Source: Pontibacillus chungwhensis (lineage in GTDB: Bacteria; Bacillota; Bacilli; Bacillales; BH030062). From it: DNA of 64,000 bases. The translations under genes and the position numbers were made by a program. The notes under the pieces were generated by a model that worked only from the letters and a program-made list of their open reading frames with translations, did no database searches and was not told the DNA's origin. Of the stretch, positions 51,901 to 60,148 are shown piece after piece; the first letter of the stretch is position 1; each line of letters starts with the position of its first letter. Location: NCBI RefSeq assembly GCF_030166655.1, contig NZ_CP126446.1, positions 806,001 through 870,000 on the forward strand, read 5' to 3'.

Positions 51901-51902
51901 AT

Positions 51903-51938
51903 AAAAAGGCTGAACCTTGTAGGTTCAGCCTTTTTCTA
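51903..51938. terminator. Bidirectional terminator between yhaL and prsA
   Basis: AAAAAGGCTGAACC-TTGTA-GGTTCAGCCTTTTT. Confidence 0.92.
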
Positions 51939-51945
51939 TACAATC

Positions 51946-52869
51946 TTATTTCTCATCAGAATCTGATTCTGTGTCTTCTGATGCTTCTTTTTCTTTCGTG
52001 TTATCGAGAATGTCTTCTAAGCCTTCAGCTTTAATGTTAACGTCAGCTTCTTCGATCAATTTGTCGATCGTTTTCTTAGCATTCTCTTGGTTTAACTGCT
52101 TAGCTTGAAGGTCTTCTTTAATTTGCTCTTTCATATCTTCAAGAGGCTTCACATCTTCATTCTCACGCTCGTCTGTTAGCTTGATAATGTGCCAGCCGAA
52201 TTCCGTCTTAACCGGTTCGCTCACTTCGCCTTTTTCAAGATCATAAGCAGCATCTTCAAAGGCAGGAGTCATTTTCCCAGGACCGAAGAAATCAAGGTCG
52301 CCTCCGTTTGAAGCAGAAGGTCCTTCAGAGTATTCTTTAGCTAGTGCAGCAAAATCTTTGTTGCCTTCTTCGATTTTCTGTTTCACTTCTTTCGCCTTTT
52401 CTTCTGAGCTTACCAGAATGTGGCTTGCGCGAATCTCTGTTTTCATACGATCGTAGTAATTTTGAATTTCTTCATCTGACACTTTGATCTCTGCTTTCGC
52501 AGCTTTTTGTTGCATCAGGCTTTGCTCGACTACTTTTCTGAAGTCTTCTTCAGATTTGAAGCCCATTTGTGAAAGCGCCTGGTCGAACTCACCGCCAACT
52601 TGTTCTTTGTATTTTTCTACTTCTTTTTCAATTTCTTTGTCGGTTACTTTATATTTGTCATCAAGAACTTCTGTCACAACCATTTCATGAAGAACTTGTT
52701 TACCATAGCGATCCTTCAGCTCTTGGTAAAATTCATCTTTTGTAATGTTTCCGTTCTTCGATTCAACGACTAGTTCTTTGCTTGCCTCATCGTCTCCTTG
52801 TGCATCGGAGCATGCAGATAAAGCTAATACACCTGCAGTTAGTGTCGTTGCTAAAGCAATCTTTTTCAT
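51946..52869 (-). CDS. prsA: Peptidyl-prolyl isomerase lipoprotein PrsA
   Basis: 307 residues. Lipobox LSAC (Cys20), N-terminal chaperone helices, and a parvulin domain at about 130-230 (RASHILVSSEEKAKEVKQKI, GGDLDFFGPGKMTPAFEDAA, FGWHIIKLTD). It folds exported proteins at the outer face of the membrane and is often essential. The tail (KEKEASEDTESDSDEK) is very acidic, as expected in a halophile. ScoC, encoded 2.5 kb away, represses prsA in B. subtilis. Confidence 0.96.
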   Translation of the reverse strand: MKKIALATTLTAGVLALSACSDAQGDDEASKELVVESKNGNITKDEFYQELKDRYGKQVLHEMVVTEVLDDKYKVTDKEIEKEVEKYKEQVGGEFDQALSQMGFKSEEDFRKVVEQSLMQQKAAKAEIKVSDEEIQNYYDRMKTEIRASHILVSSEEKAKEVKQKIEEGNKDFAALAKEYSEGPSASNGGDLDFFGPGKMTPAFEDAAYDLEKGEVSEPVKTEFGWHIIKLTDERENEDVKPLEDMKEQIKEDLQAKQLNQENAKKTIDKLIEEADVNIKAEGLEDILDNTKEKEASEDTESDSDEK

Positions 52870-53083
52870 CAGGTAAACACTCCTAATCCTTTAATTGTGT
52901 CAAAAGTTAGAGCATCATTTGGCTCTAAAAGGCATTTGAAAGCCCCGTGAAGGCAACTTTCGGACAACCTAATCCTTGAAATAATATAACATACTGAGGG
53001 GATAAAACAATAGGGCTATCCCTAAGTTAGAGGAAAACTTTTCAAAACCTGGGCGTCCGCCTATCCAGAACCAGCACCCCCTG

Positions 53084-53092
53084 CATATGATA
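53084..53092 (+). promoter_or_regulatory. Mother-cell-type -10 box upstream of the YjcZ peptide
   Basis: CATATGATA fits CATANNNTA (sigma-K/E type), 31 nt before the ATG; no convincing -35 was seen. Confidence 0.3.
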
Positions 53093-53122
53093 CGGTAGTA
53101 AGTTAGAAAAGGGGGTGGCTTC

Positions 53123-53212
53123 ATGAGCAAAGGAGGTTACGGCGGCGGTTTCGCTTTAATCGTCGTTCTATTCATTCTGTTAATTATCGTTGGTGCATCT
53201 TGGTTGTACTAA
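53123..53212 (+). CDS. YjcZ/SscA-type sporulation peptide
   Basis: 29 residues: MSKGGYGGGFALIVVLFILL then IIVGASWLY. The G-G-Y-G-G-G-F-A-L-I-V-V-L-F-I-L-L-I-I-V-G pattern is diagnostic of YjcZ family peptides, found in spores. AAGGGGGTG precedes the ATG. Too short for common gene callers. Confidence 0.93.
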   Translation: MSKGGYGGGFALIVVLFILLIIVGASWLY

Positions 53213-53237
53213 TCATCCCTGAGATCGGATCTAATCA

Positions 53238-53269
53238 GAAAACCCTCTGCCAGATGGCAGAGGGTTTTC
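53238..53269 (+). terminator. Terminator of the YjcZ peptide gene
   Basis: AAAACCCTCTGCC-AGAT-GGCAGAGGGTTTT. Confidence 0.92.
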
Positions 53270-53281
53270 TGGTTAGATAAG

Positions 53282-53459
53282 ATTTCCGTTAGCGTTTGTT
53301 GGGTGTAAGGTGGTTCGGGAAATCACTCGCTTTCCGCGGCGAGCTGGGGAGCCTCCTCAATCGCTACGCGCTTTCCGGGGTCTCCCCTAGGCTCCTACTG
53401 CCGCAGGAGTCTCGCAATTTCCCGAACCACCTTTGCCATATGTAGAAGGAACGGAAATA
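53282..53459. repeat. GTTTCC-class palindromic element (copy 9)
   Basis: Outer stem AAGGTGGTTCGGGAAAT (53307-53323) pairs perfectly with 53417-53433; termini ATTTCCGTTAGCG and GGAACGGAAAT. Confidence 0.9.
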
Positions 53460-53700
53460 TGCTAGGCTAGAGTATCTCTCCGAGTTGTTAAACGGGTACA
53501 TTCATCGGCTAGCTGGGGAACGAATCACTTTCCGTGGCCCCACACGACGTGTGGTCGCTTGACGTTGTTACAGGACGTGACGGTCTTAGTCGGCCCCCCT
53601 AGCGATAGGTTGAAAACCGGCCCCATGAAGTATGTGGAGGGTCTTAGCATCCTATTCTCTATGTAACTTTGCTCTTAAGGTGTATCTCCGATATATGGTG
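53460..53700. other. Degenerate inter-repeat region
   Basis: GGCTAGCTGGGGAACGAATC and CACTTTCCGTGG echo the element core; CCACACGACGTGTGG is a short palindrome. Probably decayed element sequence; no gene. Confidence 0.4.
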
Positions 53701-53881
53701 TGTTTCCATTTAACCCAATATGGAAAAGGATGGTCTGGAAACTGCGAGACTCCCGTGGGCAGAAGAGCCTAGGTGAGACCCCGGAAGCCGACGTAGTCGG
53801 CTGAGGAGGCTCACCAGCTCCCCACAGGAAAGCGAGTGGTTTCCAGGCCATCCTTACACTCAACCAAAGCAAATGGAAACA
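53701..53881. repeat. GTTTCC-class palindromic element (copy 10)
   Basis: Outer stem AAGGATGGTCTGGAAAC with GTTTCCAGGCCATCCTT, complementary but for one G-T (wobble) pair; termini TGTTTCCATTT and AAATGGAAACA. Confidence 0.9.
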
Positions 53882-53899
53882 TACACGTATCAATAAAAA

Positions 53900-53932
53900 A
53901 ACAACGTCTTCTATGCAAGAGACGTTGTTTTA
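53900..53932 (-). terminator. Terminator of the 59-aa membrane protein gene
   Basis: ACAACGTCTT with its partner GAGACGTTGT; on the minus strand seven T follow. Confidence 0.85.
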
Positions 53933-54109
53933 GGTATACAGGATTTCGACGTAGGACGAAATCAATAGTATGGTGATTAAAATGTTAATCGTTCGGAACA
54001 CTTTCGGTTGCTTTTCAACAGCCATTTCTGTTTTAAGGCACAGGGAATGGGTTAAAGAGTTAAAGACGAATAAGATGAAAAGCGCAAATGGTACAAAGAA
54101 TACTGACAT
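53930..54109 (-). CDS. Small two-helix membrane protein of 59 residues, unknown
   Basis: AAAGGAGG stands 8 nt before the ATG. Two hydrophobic helices (FFVPFALFILFVFNSL and INILITILLISSYVEIL) are separated by a basic loop (LKTEMAVEKQPKVFRT). I do not recognise a family. A clean terminator and ribosome site make it credible. Confidence 0.65.
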   Translation of the reverse strand: MSVFFVPFALFILFVFNSLTHSLCLKTEMAVEKQPKVFRTINILITILLISSYVEILYT

Positions 54110-54189
54110 GAATAGAAACCTCCTTTTGCACCTATGAAATTACTGTATCAAAAAAACAAAAAGTTGAACAGTAAAAATGCTCATATGTA

Positions 54190-54267
54190 TAGAAAAACCC
54201 TTTTAAATGCATTAGCAATGAGTACCATTCTGGAATAGTCTTCATTCCCTGCATCTAAAAGGGTTTA
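54190..54267 (-). terminator. Long hairpin terminator of the DUF3267-like gene
   Basis: AAACCCTTTTA near 54196 pairs with TAAAAGGGTTT near 54256, with ATGCA/TGCAT next to it; TTTTT follows on the minus strand. Confidence 0.65.
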
Positions 54268-54273
54268 CTGGGT

Positions 54274-54828
54274 TTACTTTTTGTATTTGTCAATTAAGAT
54301 ATCATACCCATCTCTTACATTTTCAATAATGCATTGTTTTGGTGCGCGCATGAATTGATTAACGCACAAGAAGTCTGTGAACGAAAGTCCGATATTTACG
54401 GCTGTAAACAGGATGATATAAGCGAAGTAATTTGGGAATACAAAGCTTGTAATCAAACCAGGTACAGATAACAGAACAGTAGGTGCAAGAGCCACCATGA
54501 TCGATGTTGTTTTAGATAACGTTGAGCAGCTTCTATAAGAAAACGTTGGTAGAACGCCTTTTTTTAATTTCCAGCGAACACGAACGCGTTTGTTTAGAAG
54601 AACCAATGGAATCATGTGCATTAGTTTGTGAATCGCTGGCAACAAAAACAGAGAAGCTGCTAGCGGAAGCAAACCGTAGTCATGCACTTGATGACTTTGA
54701 TGGTACATCGCAAACGGTACATACAGTAAAATAAAAGAAAGAACACCAAGCATTAAGCTCAATAAATAAATTCGGTTTGAGCCAAATTCTTTCGTGATGT
54801 TAAAGGATTTCCAGCAGTTAAGATTCAT
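54274..54828 (-). CDS. DUF3267-like membrane protein
   Basis: 184 residues with four TM helices. The motif AIHKLMHMIPLVL (H-x3-H) after TM2 resembles the putative zincin motif of DUF3267 proteins, though HExxH is absent. NLNCWKSFNITKEFGSNRIY opens the protein. ATG 54828 follows GGGGG by 9 nt. In B. subtilis this position holds yhaJ/yhaK; identity with either is uncertain. Confidence 0.65.
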   Translation of the reverse strand: MNLNCWKSFNITKEFGSNRIYLLSLMLGVLSFILLYVPFAMYHQSHQVHDYGLLPLAASLFLLPAIHKLMHMIPLVLLNKRVRVRWKLKKGVLPTFSYRSCSTLSKTTSIMVALAPTVLLSVPGLITSFVFPNYFAYIILFTAVNIGLSFTDFLCVNQFMRAPKQCIIENVRDGYDILIDKYKK

Positions 54829-54967
54829 ACTCAATAACCCCCTTATTTGTGACAAGGTATACTCTTGTATAGTAGAATTTTTATAATGAATGATTTGCTC
54901 AAATAAGATTGGCATATCGAATGATACGATGTTTTATAGAAGAAATCAATAGGCTTTTTGTAAAAAA

Positions 54968-54997
54968 ATAAAAAAGTCCCCGAAGCCTTGGGGGATG
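54968..54997 (-). terminator. Intrinsic terminator on the minus strand beyond yhaI
   Basis: TCCCCCAAGGCTTCGGGGA followed by CTTTTTTA on the minus strand. The nearest minus-strand gene upstream of it is scoC, so scoC mRNA would run antisense through all of yhaI. Confidence 0.7.
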
Positions 54998-55016
54998 TAC
55001 GTTGAAAAGGGATAGA

Positions 55017-55394
55017 ATGAAGAGTGAAATTGAGGAGAGAGTCCTAATGTATGAAACGGATGTGAACACAAAAAAAATAGCCTTTCATGTGCAGCTGTTA
55101 GCGAACAGTGAGCAAATGAAAGACTACCCTTTTACAAAGATGTTGATTGAACGAGGGGTAACAGAAGAGGAATGGCAGGAGGTTATGGCGTTATTAGCAA
55201 CCTTAGATGCTCGTTTTCATGAAGAAGCTGAAGAAGGTTTGCTCGATTTTACGCCCCTCCTGATCCATTTTGCTGGGATGCTGAACATGAAGTTGCATCC
55301 AGATGAGGCCATTTTGGCCATAAAAAAAGAAGGATATTATTCCGAACTTATGATTGCATTTGAACATGTACGCAGGGGAACTAGTCTTCGTTAG
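55017..55394 (+). CDS. yhaI: YhaI (DUF1878)
   Basis: 125 residues, mainly helical: [60 protein letters not shown]. Agrees with B. subtilis YhaI in motifs and neighbour. Function unknown. Start is uncertain: ATG 55017 with AAAGGG, or TTG 55002. Its last 14 bp overlap the convergent scoC gene. Confidence 0.82.
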   Translation: MKSEIEERVLMYETDVNTKKIAFHVQLLANSEQMKDYPFTKMLIERGVTEEEWQEVMALLATLDARFHEEAEEGLLDFTPLLIHFAGMLNMKLHPDEAILAIKKEGYYSELMIAFEHVRRGTSLR

Positions 55395-55965
55395 AAGAAT
55401 CAACGTTATCTTCAGTAGTAAGATCGCTAGTTGATTGTTCCCCTTGGTTAAATTCGGACTCTATATTTTCCATGGAACGATCGAGGATTTCCATGTATTC
55501 ATCTCCGTATATTTCCCGAATTAGGGCAATAAGTTCTATAAATTCAGGGTATTTCCCATAAATGTCTTTTAAGGGCATACTGCCGCGGATGACGGCATTG
55601 TTTTCTGGGTCGTAGGATTGCATGGTTTCAAGGAGAAGCGACTCTCCTTCTTCAGTCAGCTGAATGTACGTATTACGCTTATCATTTTCACGCTTGGAAA
55701 ATGAGAGTAGGCCACGTTCTTCAAGCTTTTTGGAAAAGTTGAAGGCGGTAGAGACGTGCATGACCCCGAACTTAGAGATTTCAGACACGCTGGCTCCCCT
55801 CAAATGATAAGCAATCCACAGAATATGGTGTTCATTTATGTTTAAATGAAATGGTTTAATCCATTGTTGCCAATCCTTTTCAATCATTTTCCATAAGGCC
55901 TTGCTTAGTTGCGCCATTTTGTGACTAAAAAGTATAGCATCTTGGATTGTAGTATCATCTCTCAT
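55381..55965 (-). CDS. scoC: Transition-state regulator ScoC (Hpr)
   Basis: 194 residues, MarR family. [20 protein letters not shown], then [15 protein letters not shown] and [20 protein letters not shown] are nearly the same as in B. subtilis Hpr. It represses extracellular protease, prsA, opp and sporulation genes during growth. The C-terminal tail is acidic and shorter. GGGGGAAGG precedes the ATG. Confidence 0.97.
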   Translation of the reverse strand: MRDDTTIQDAILFSHKMAQLSKALWKMIEKDWQQWIKPFHLNINEHHILWIAYHLRGASVSEISKFGVMHVSTAFNFSKKLEERGLLSFSKRENDKRNTYIQLTEEGESLLLETMQSYDPENNAVIRGSMPLKDIYGKYPEFIELIALIREIYGDEYMEILDRSMENIESEFNQGEQSTSDLTTEDNVDSSNED

Positions 55966-56175
55966 AGCCTTCCCCCTCTCTTGATGATTGCTAGATTATT
56001 AACTTCATATGGACAGTATTCACCATTATTATCGCAAGAAAACCCTTATAAGAGAAGTTCTAATGTGTGTCTAAAATGGGACTTTAAGGGCAAAAAGGCG
56101 TTTAATCCCGTCATAAAGGGGTATTTTAAAGTAAAGTTTTTTTGAAATTCATTAAAAATTTTTTAAGTAAATTAA

Positions 56176-56214
56176 AAAATCCCCGGTTCATTCGTTGAAC
56201 CGGGGATTCTTTAT
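56176..56214 (-). terminator. Terminator of the second gbsR-like gene
   Basis: AATCCCCGGTTCA-ACGAA-TGAACCGGGGATT with T runs on both sides. Confidence 0.92.
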
Positions 56215-56714
56215 TGATCAGAAGTAGATGGATCAATTTCTGAAAAGGCTTTCGAAATCAAGCAATGAAATTCAATCATTTCGTTTAACTTTTCTTCAAA
56301 ACGATTCGCTTCATTGCTTTCCATCTCTTCTTTATCTAAGAGCAATTTTGTTTCTTCTAATGAATGTTTTTGGCGATTGGCAGCGTCAAGCCATTTGTGG
56401 ATGTATGAGGACATAAATTTGTTGAACAAGTCGGAGTTTGCGGCATAGAGGTCTTTACGAACGCCTTTCTTCCAAACTCGTTCAACCAAGTTGAGGTCAA
56501 GTAAACTTCTGATACCTGTGCTCATCGACGTTTTGCTTTTTGCCAGTGCTTCACTCATTTCATCAAGAGTCATCGGTTCTCCTTCTATATAAAGGGTACT
56601 AAACAGTAACGCTTCTGAAGGTGTAAGACTAAACATCTCAATGGTTTTAGAGAATTCTGTTATTGCATGATACTGAACTTCACTCATTATACTGTTGTTC
56701 TCAGTTTCAGACAT
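56211..56714 (-). CDS. GbsR-type regulator divergent from the opuA operon
   Basis: 167 residues: HTH LFSTLYIEGEPMTLDEMSEA, LAKSKTSMSTGIRSLLDLNL, VERVWKKGVRKDLYAANSDL, followed by a long helical tail. About 40% similar to the copy at 50808. Divergent from opuAA, so it probably represses betaine uptake when osmoprotectant is not needed. ATG 56714 follows AAGGAGG. A TCGTTT half-site lies at 56730 in its own leader. Confidence 0.87.
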   Translation of the reverse strand: MSETENNSIMSEVQYHAITEFSKTIEMFSLTPSEALLFSTLYIEGEPMTLDEMSEALAKSKTSMSTGIRSLLDLNLVERVWKKGVRKDLYAANSDLFNKFMSSYIHKWLDAANRQKHSLEETKLLLDKEEMESNEANRFEEKLNEMIEFHCLISKAFSEIDPSTSDQ

Positions 56715-56842
56715 GAAGGAACCTCCTTCTCGTTTACTACCACTCACATTACACTATAGTAATAAAATATGGAAATATCAGATTGGGTAGCATTTTGAAG
56801 GAAAATGGAGAAATTAAAAGGTTTTATTCGCGACAGTGTGTT

Positions 56843-56920
56843 CAGTTTAAACTGTACGAAAAATATGTTCTTAAATCAAAGAATTTATCGTTTGTACTAA
56901 ACGAACAGACAGTATATAGT
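56843..56920 (+). promoter_or_regulatory. Promoter and operator region of the opuA operon
   Basis: TTGTAC (56892-56897), 17 bp, TATAGT (56915-56920). TCGTTT-N5-AAACGA (56888-56904) overlaps the -35, and the perfect palindrome CAGTTTAAACTG (56843-56854) lies upstream. These are candidate GbsR sites. Confidence 0.55.
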
Positions 56921-57003
56921 ATAAAAGGTGAGTGATTGAACGAAACAAAAACGAAAAATAGTTCATTAGAAATAGTGAAAATGTATTAGAGGGGTGAATT
57001 TAG

Positions 57004-58197
57004 GTGCCGATCATCAAAGTAGAAAACTTGTCAAAGATTTTCGGTAAGAATCCATCTCAAGCACAGAAGCTGCTTGACGAAGGACTAAAGAAAGAAGAAA
57101 TTTTAAAGAAAACTGGAAATACAGTCGGTGTAAACCGTGCTTCCTTCGAAGTTGAAGAAGGCGAAATATTCGTTATTATGGGACTTTCCGGAAGTGGTAA
57201 GTCTACACTAGTTCGATTAATCAACCGTTTAATTGAGCCGACTGAAGGTAGTGTATATATTAACGATGAGAACTTAGCTGCAATGGATAGCAAGAACTTG
57301 CGTCGCGTTCGTCGTGAAAAGATGAGTATGGTATTCCAGCGCTTTGCTTTGTTCCCATACCGTACTGTTTTACAAAATACGGAGTTCGGTTTAGAAGTAC
57401 AGGGCATTGATAAATCTGACCGTTCTAAGAAAGCGAAAGAGTCTTTAGAACTTGTAGGACTTGGAAGTTTCATTAATCAATTCCCAGGTCAGTTATCTGG
57501 TGGTATGCAACAGCGTGTTGGGTTAGCACGAGCGCTTGCGAACGATCCTGAAGTATTATTAATGGACGAAGCGTTCTCAGCTCTTGACCCACTAATTCGT
57601 AAAGAAATGCAGGATGAACTTCTGGATCTGCAAGAGCGCATGCAGAAAACAATCCTTTTCATTACGCACGACTTAGATGAAGCACTTCGCATTGGTGATC
57701 GTATTGCGTTAATGAAAGATGGGTCCATTGTTCAAATCGGTACCCCGGAAGATATTCTAGTAAACCCTGCAAATGATTATGTAGAGAAATTCGTTGAAGA
57801 TGTAGACCGTTCGAAGGTTCTGACAGCCCAACATATTATGAAGCGACCTGAAACGGTTAACATCGAGAAGCATGGTCCACGTGTAGCGCTTGAACGTATG
57901 CGTGAAGAAGGTCTTTCTAGTATTTACGTAACAGACCGATCTCGTAATCTAAAAGGCTATGTAACAGCTGATAATGCAAGACAAGCGATCGATGAGAATG
58001 TGAAAGACTTAGCACACGTTATCGAAACAAATGTCCCAACATGTGATCTTGATACATCAATGAATGACATTTTCGATATCATTCATAATTCACCAGTACC
58101 GATTGCTGTCGTAGAAGACGGAAAACTACGCGGAATTATTGTTCGCGGAGCCGTTATTGGAGCGCTAGCAGGAAGTGAGGTGTCCATCAATGAGTAA
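57004..58197 (+). CDS. opuAA: Glycine betaine ABC importer ATPase OpuAA
   Basis: 397 residues: Walker A GLSGSGKST, signature LSGGMQQRVGLARAL, Walker B VLLMDEAFSALDPL, then two CBS domains (about 275-395) that sense ionic strength in OpuA systems. GTG start after GAGGGGTGA. Overlaps opuAB by 8 bp. It powers import of glycine betaine for osmoprotection. Confidence 0.96.
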   Translation: MPIIKVENLSKIFGKNPSQAQKLLDEGLKKEEILKKTGNTVGVNRASFEVEEGEIFVIMGLSGSGKSTLVRLINRLIEPTEGSVYINDENLAAMDSKNLRRVRREKMSMVFQRFALFPYRTVLQNTEFGLEVQGIDKSDRSKKAKESLELVGLGSFINQFPGQLSGGMQQRVGLARALANDPEVLLMDEAFSALDPLIRKEMQDELLDLQERMQKTILFITHDLDEALRIGDRIALMKDGSIVQIGTPEDILVNPANDYVEKFVEDVDRSKVLTAQHIMKRPETVNIEKHGPRVALERMREEGLSSIYVTDRSRNLKGYVTADNARQAIDENVKDLAHVIETNVPTCDLDTSMNDIFDIIHNSPVPIAVVEDGKLRGIIVRGAVIGALAGSEVSINE

Positions 58198-59038
58198 TAC
58201 TCTATTACCAATGATTCCAGTAAAAACATGGGTTGATAACTCTGTTGAGTGGATTACAGATACATTTGAGTTTGTATTTGATCCTGTAAAAAATAATTTA
58301 GATTCCTTTATCGAGTTCTTAAGTGAAACGCTTCAAATGATTAACCCTTGGGTGTTTATCGCAGTGATTGCGATTGTTGCATTCTTTGTAACAGGAAAGC
58401 GAATTGGTTTGGCTGCATTCTCGATTGTAGGCTTATGGTTTATCCTCAACCAAGAGATGTGGGAGCAGTTAATGGATACGTTCTCCCTCGTTATAACAGC
58501 CAGTCTGATCTCGGTTATTGTTGGTGTTCCATTTGGAATTTGGATGGCTAAAAGCAATATTGTTCAAGCCATACTTACACCAATATTAGACTTTATGCAG
58601 ACGATGCCAGCCTTTGTTTATTTAATTCCTGCCGTTGCATTCTTCGGTATTGGGATGGTTCCAGGGGTGTTCGCATCTGTTATCTTCGCGGTACCGCCAA
58701 CAGTGCGTTTTACAAACTTAGGTATTCGTCAGGTATCTACTGAATTAATCGAAGCCGCCGATGCCTTTGGTACAACAGGCTTACAGAAACTATTTAAAGT
58801 ACAGTTGCCAATGGCGAAGAAGACGATTATGGCTGGTATTAACCAAACCGTAATGCTAGCTCTTTCCATGGTTGTTATCGCATCCATGATCGGTGCAGAA
58901 GGTCTAGGTAAAGAAGTTATCACAGCCTTACAGCGTAACGATGTTGGTCTTGGTTTCGTCGCGGGTGTATCTATTGTAATCCTTGCGATTGTCATTGACC
59001 GCTTTACACAAAGCTTGAATTCGCAAAAAGGTGAATAA
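58190..59038 (+). CDS. opuAB: Glycine betaine ABC importer permease OpuAB
   Basis: 282 residues, the same as B. subtilis OpuAB. Amphipathic N-terminal part (VDNSVEWITDTFEFVFDPVK), TM helices and the EAA loop ELIEAADAFGTTGLQKLFKV. ATG 58190 lies within the overlap with opuAA. A small palindrome (CTTCTTAA/TTAAGAAG, 59051-59067) follows and may stabilise mRNA. Confidence 0.95.
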   Translation: MSNTLLPMIPVKTWVDNSVEWITDTFEFVFDPVKNNLDSFIEFLSETLQMINPWVFIAVIAIVAFFVTGKRIGLAAFSIVGLWFILNQEMWEQLMDTFSLVITASLISVIVGVPFGIWMAKSNIVQAILTPILDFMQTMPAFVYLIPAVAFFGIGMVPGVFASVIFAVPPTVRFTNLGIRQVSTELIEAADAFGTTGLQKLFKVQLPMAKKTIMAGINQTVMLALSMVVIASMIGAEGLGKEVITALQRNDVGLGFVAGVSIVILAIVIDRFTQSLNSQKGE

Positions 59039-59118
59039 GATTCGGTTGTACCTTCTTAATTTAAGAAGTTCAATAAAGCTCAATTAGTTAAAAATTAGAA
59101 AAGGGGAGTTTCATTAGT

Positions 59119-60057
59119 ATGTTTAATCTTAATTGGAAACGTTTAGGTATTGCAGCGGGACTATCATTGTCTCTAGTAGCAGCAGGTTGTGGATCAGATG
59201 ATAGTTCTGAAGAGGAAAACACTTCAGGCGGAGACGGTGAAAACACTGAGCAAACTGCCAATTATAGTGAAGAAATGGATTATACCATCACAGGCGTAGA
59301 TGCGGGTGCTGGTGTTGTAGGTAAAGCAGAAGAATCCATTAAAGAATATGGCCTAGATGGCTGGGAAGTTAAAACGTCTTCAGGCGGTGCAATGACTCAG
59401 GCGCTTGGTGATGCGATTGAAGATGAAGAGCCAATCGTTGTAACAGGTTGGACGCCACACTGGAAATTCGCTGAATATGACTTACACTACCTTGAAGATC
59501 CAAAAGGTGTATTTGGTGGAGAAGAGCAAATTAAAACAATGGCTAAACAAGGTCTTAAAGACGAAAAGCCAAACCTTCACAAGATCTTAGACCAGTTCAA
59601 CTGGACAACAAGTGACATGGAATCTGTTATGCTTGAAATCCGTAATGGTACTCCAGAAGAAGAAGCAGCGCAAAACTGGATTGATGAAAACCAAGATAAA
59701 GTAGATGAGTGGACAAAAGGTGCTGAAGAAGTAGACGGTACTGAAGCTAAGCTTGCTTATGTAGCTTGGGACTCTGAAATTGCTTCTACAAACGTAATCG
59801 GTGAAGTTCTTCGTCAGCAAGGTTTCGAAGTAGAACTTAGCCAATTAGACAACGGTGTTATGTGGAAAGCGGTAGCAGAAGGCGAAGCTGATGGAATGGT
59901 AGCAGCATGGTTACCAGGTACACACGGAGACCTTTATGAGTCTTATCAAGATCAACTTGAAGACCTTGGAGCGAACCTTGAAGGTGCTAAGATTGGTTTA
60001 GTTGTTCCTGACTACATGGATGTTAAATCAATCGAAGATCTTGAAGCAGCAGAATAA
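59119..60057 (+). CDS. opuAC: Glycine betaine-binding lipoprotein OpuAC (first copy)
   Basis: 312 residues. Lipobox VAAGC (Cys24), acidic linker, then the binding domain with the betaine cage tryptophans in VTGWTPHWKFAEYDL (W111, W115), YVAWDSE (W217) and VAAWLPGTHGD (W264). Captures glycine betaine outside and delivers it to OpuAB. Third gene of the operon. Confidence 0.95.
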   Translation: MFNLNWKRLGIAAGLSLSLVAAGCGSDDSSEEENTSGGDGENTEQTANYSEEMDYTITGVDAGAGVVGKAEESIKEYGLDGWEVKTSSGGAMTQALGDAIEDEEPIVVTGWTPHWKFAEYDLHYLEDPKGVFGGEEQIKTMAKQGLKDEKPNLHKILDQFNWTTSDMESVMLEIRNGTPEEEAAQNWIDENQDKVDEWTKGAEEVDGTEAKLAYVAWDSEIASTNVIGEVLRQQGFEVELSQLDNGVMWKAVAEGEADGMVAAWLPGTHGDLYESYQDQLEDLGANLEGAKIGLVVPDYMDVKSIEDLEAAE

Positions 60058-60072
60058 TAAGTCATAAAAAGA

Positions 60073-60108
60073 TAAGCCTTCCTACCTTAGTAGGTGGGCT
60101 TTCTTTTT
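60073..60108 (+). terminator. Weak terminator between the two opuAC copies
   Basis: AAGCC and GGCTT with an inner CCTA/TAGG pairing, followed by TTCTTTTT. Only part of transcription may pass into the second copy. Confidence 0.6.
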
Positions 60109-60148
60109 AAATCTTATCTATAATTTACTTAACAAAAGGGGTTAAATC

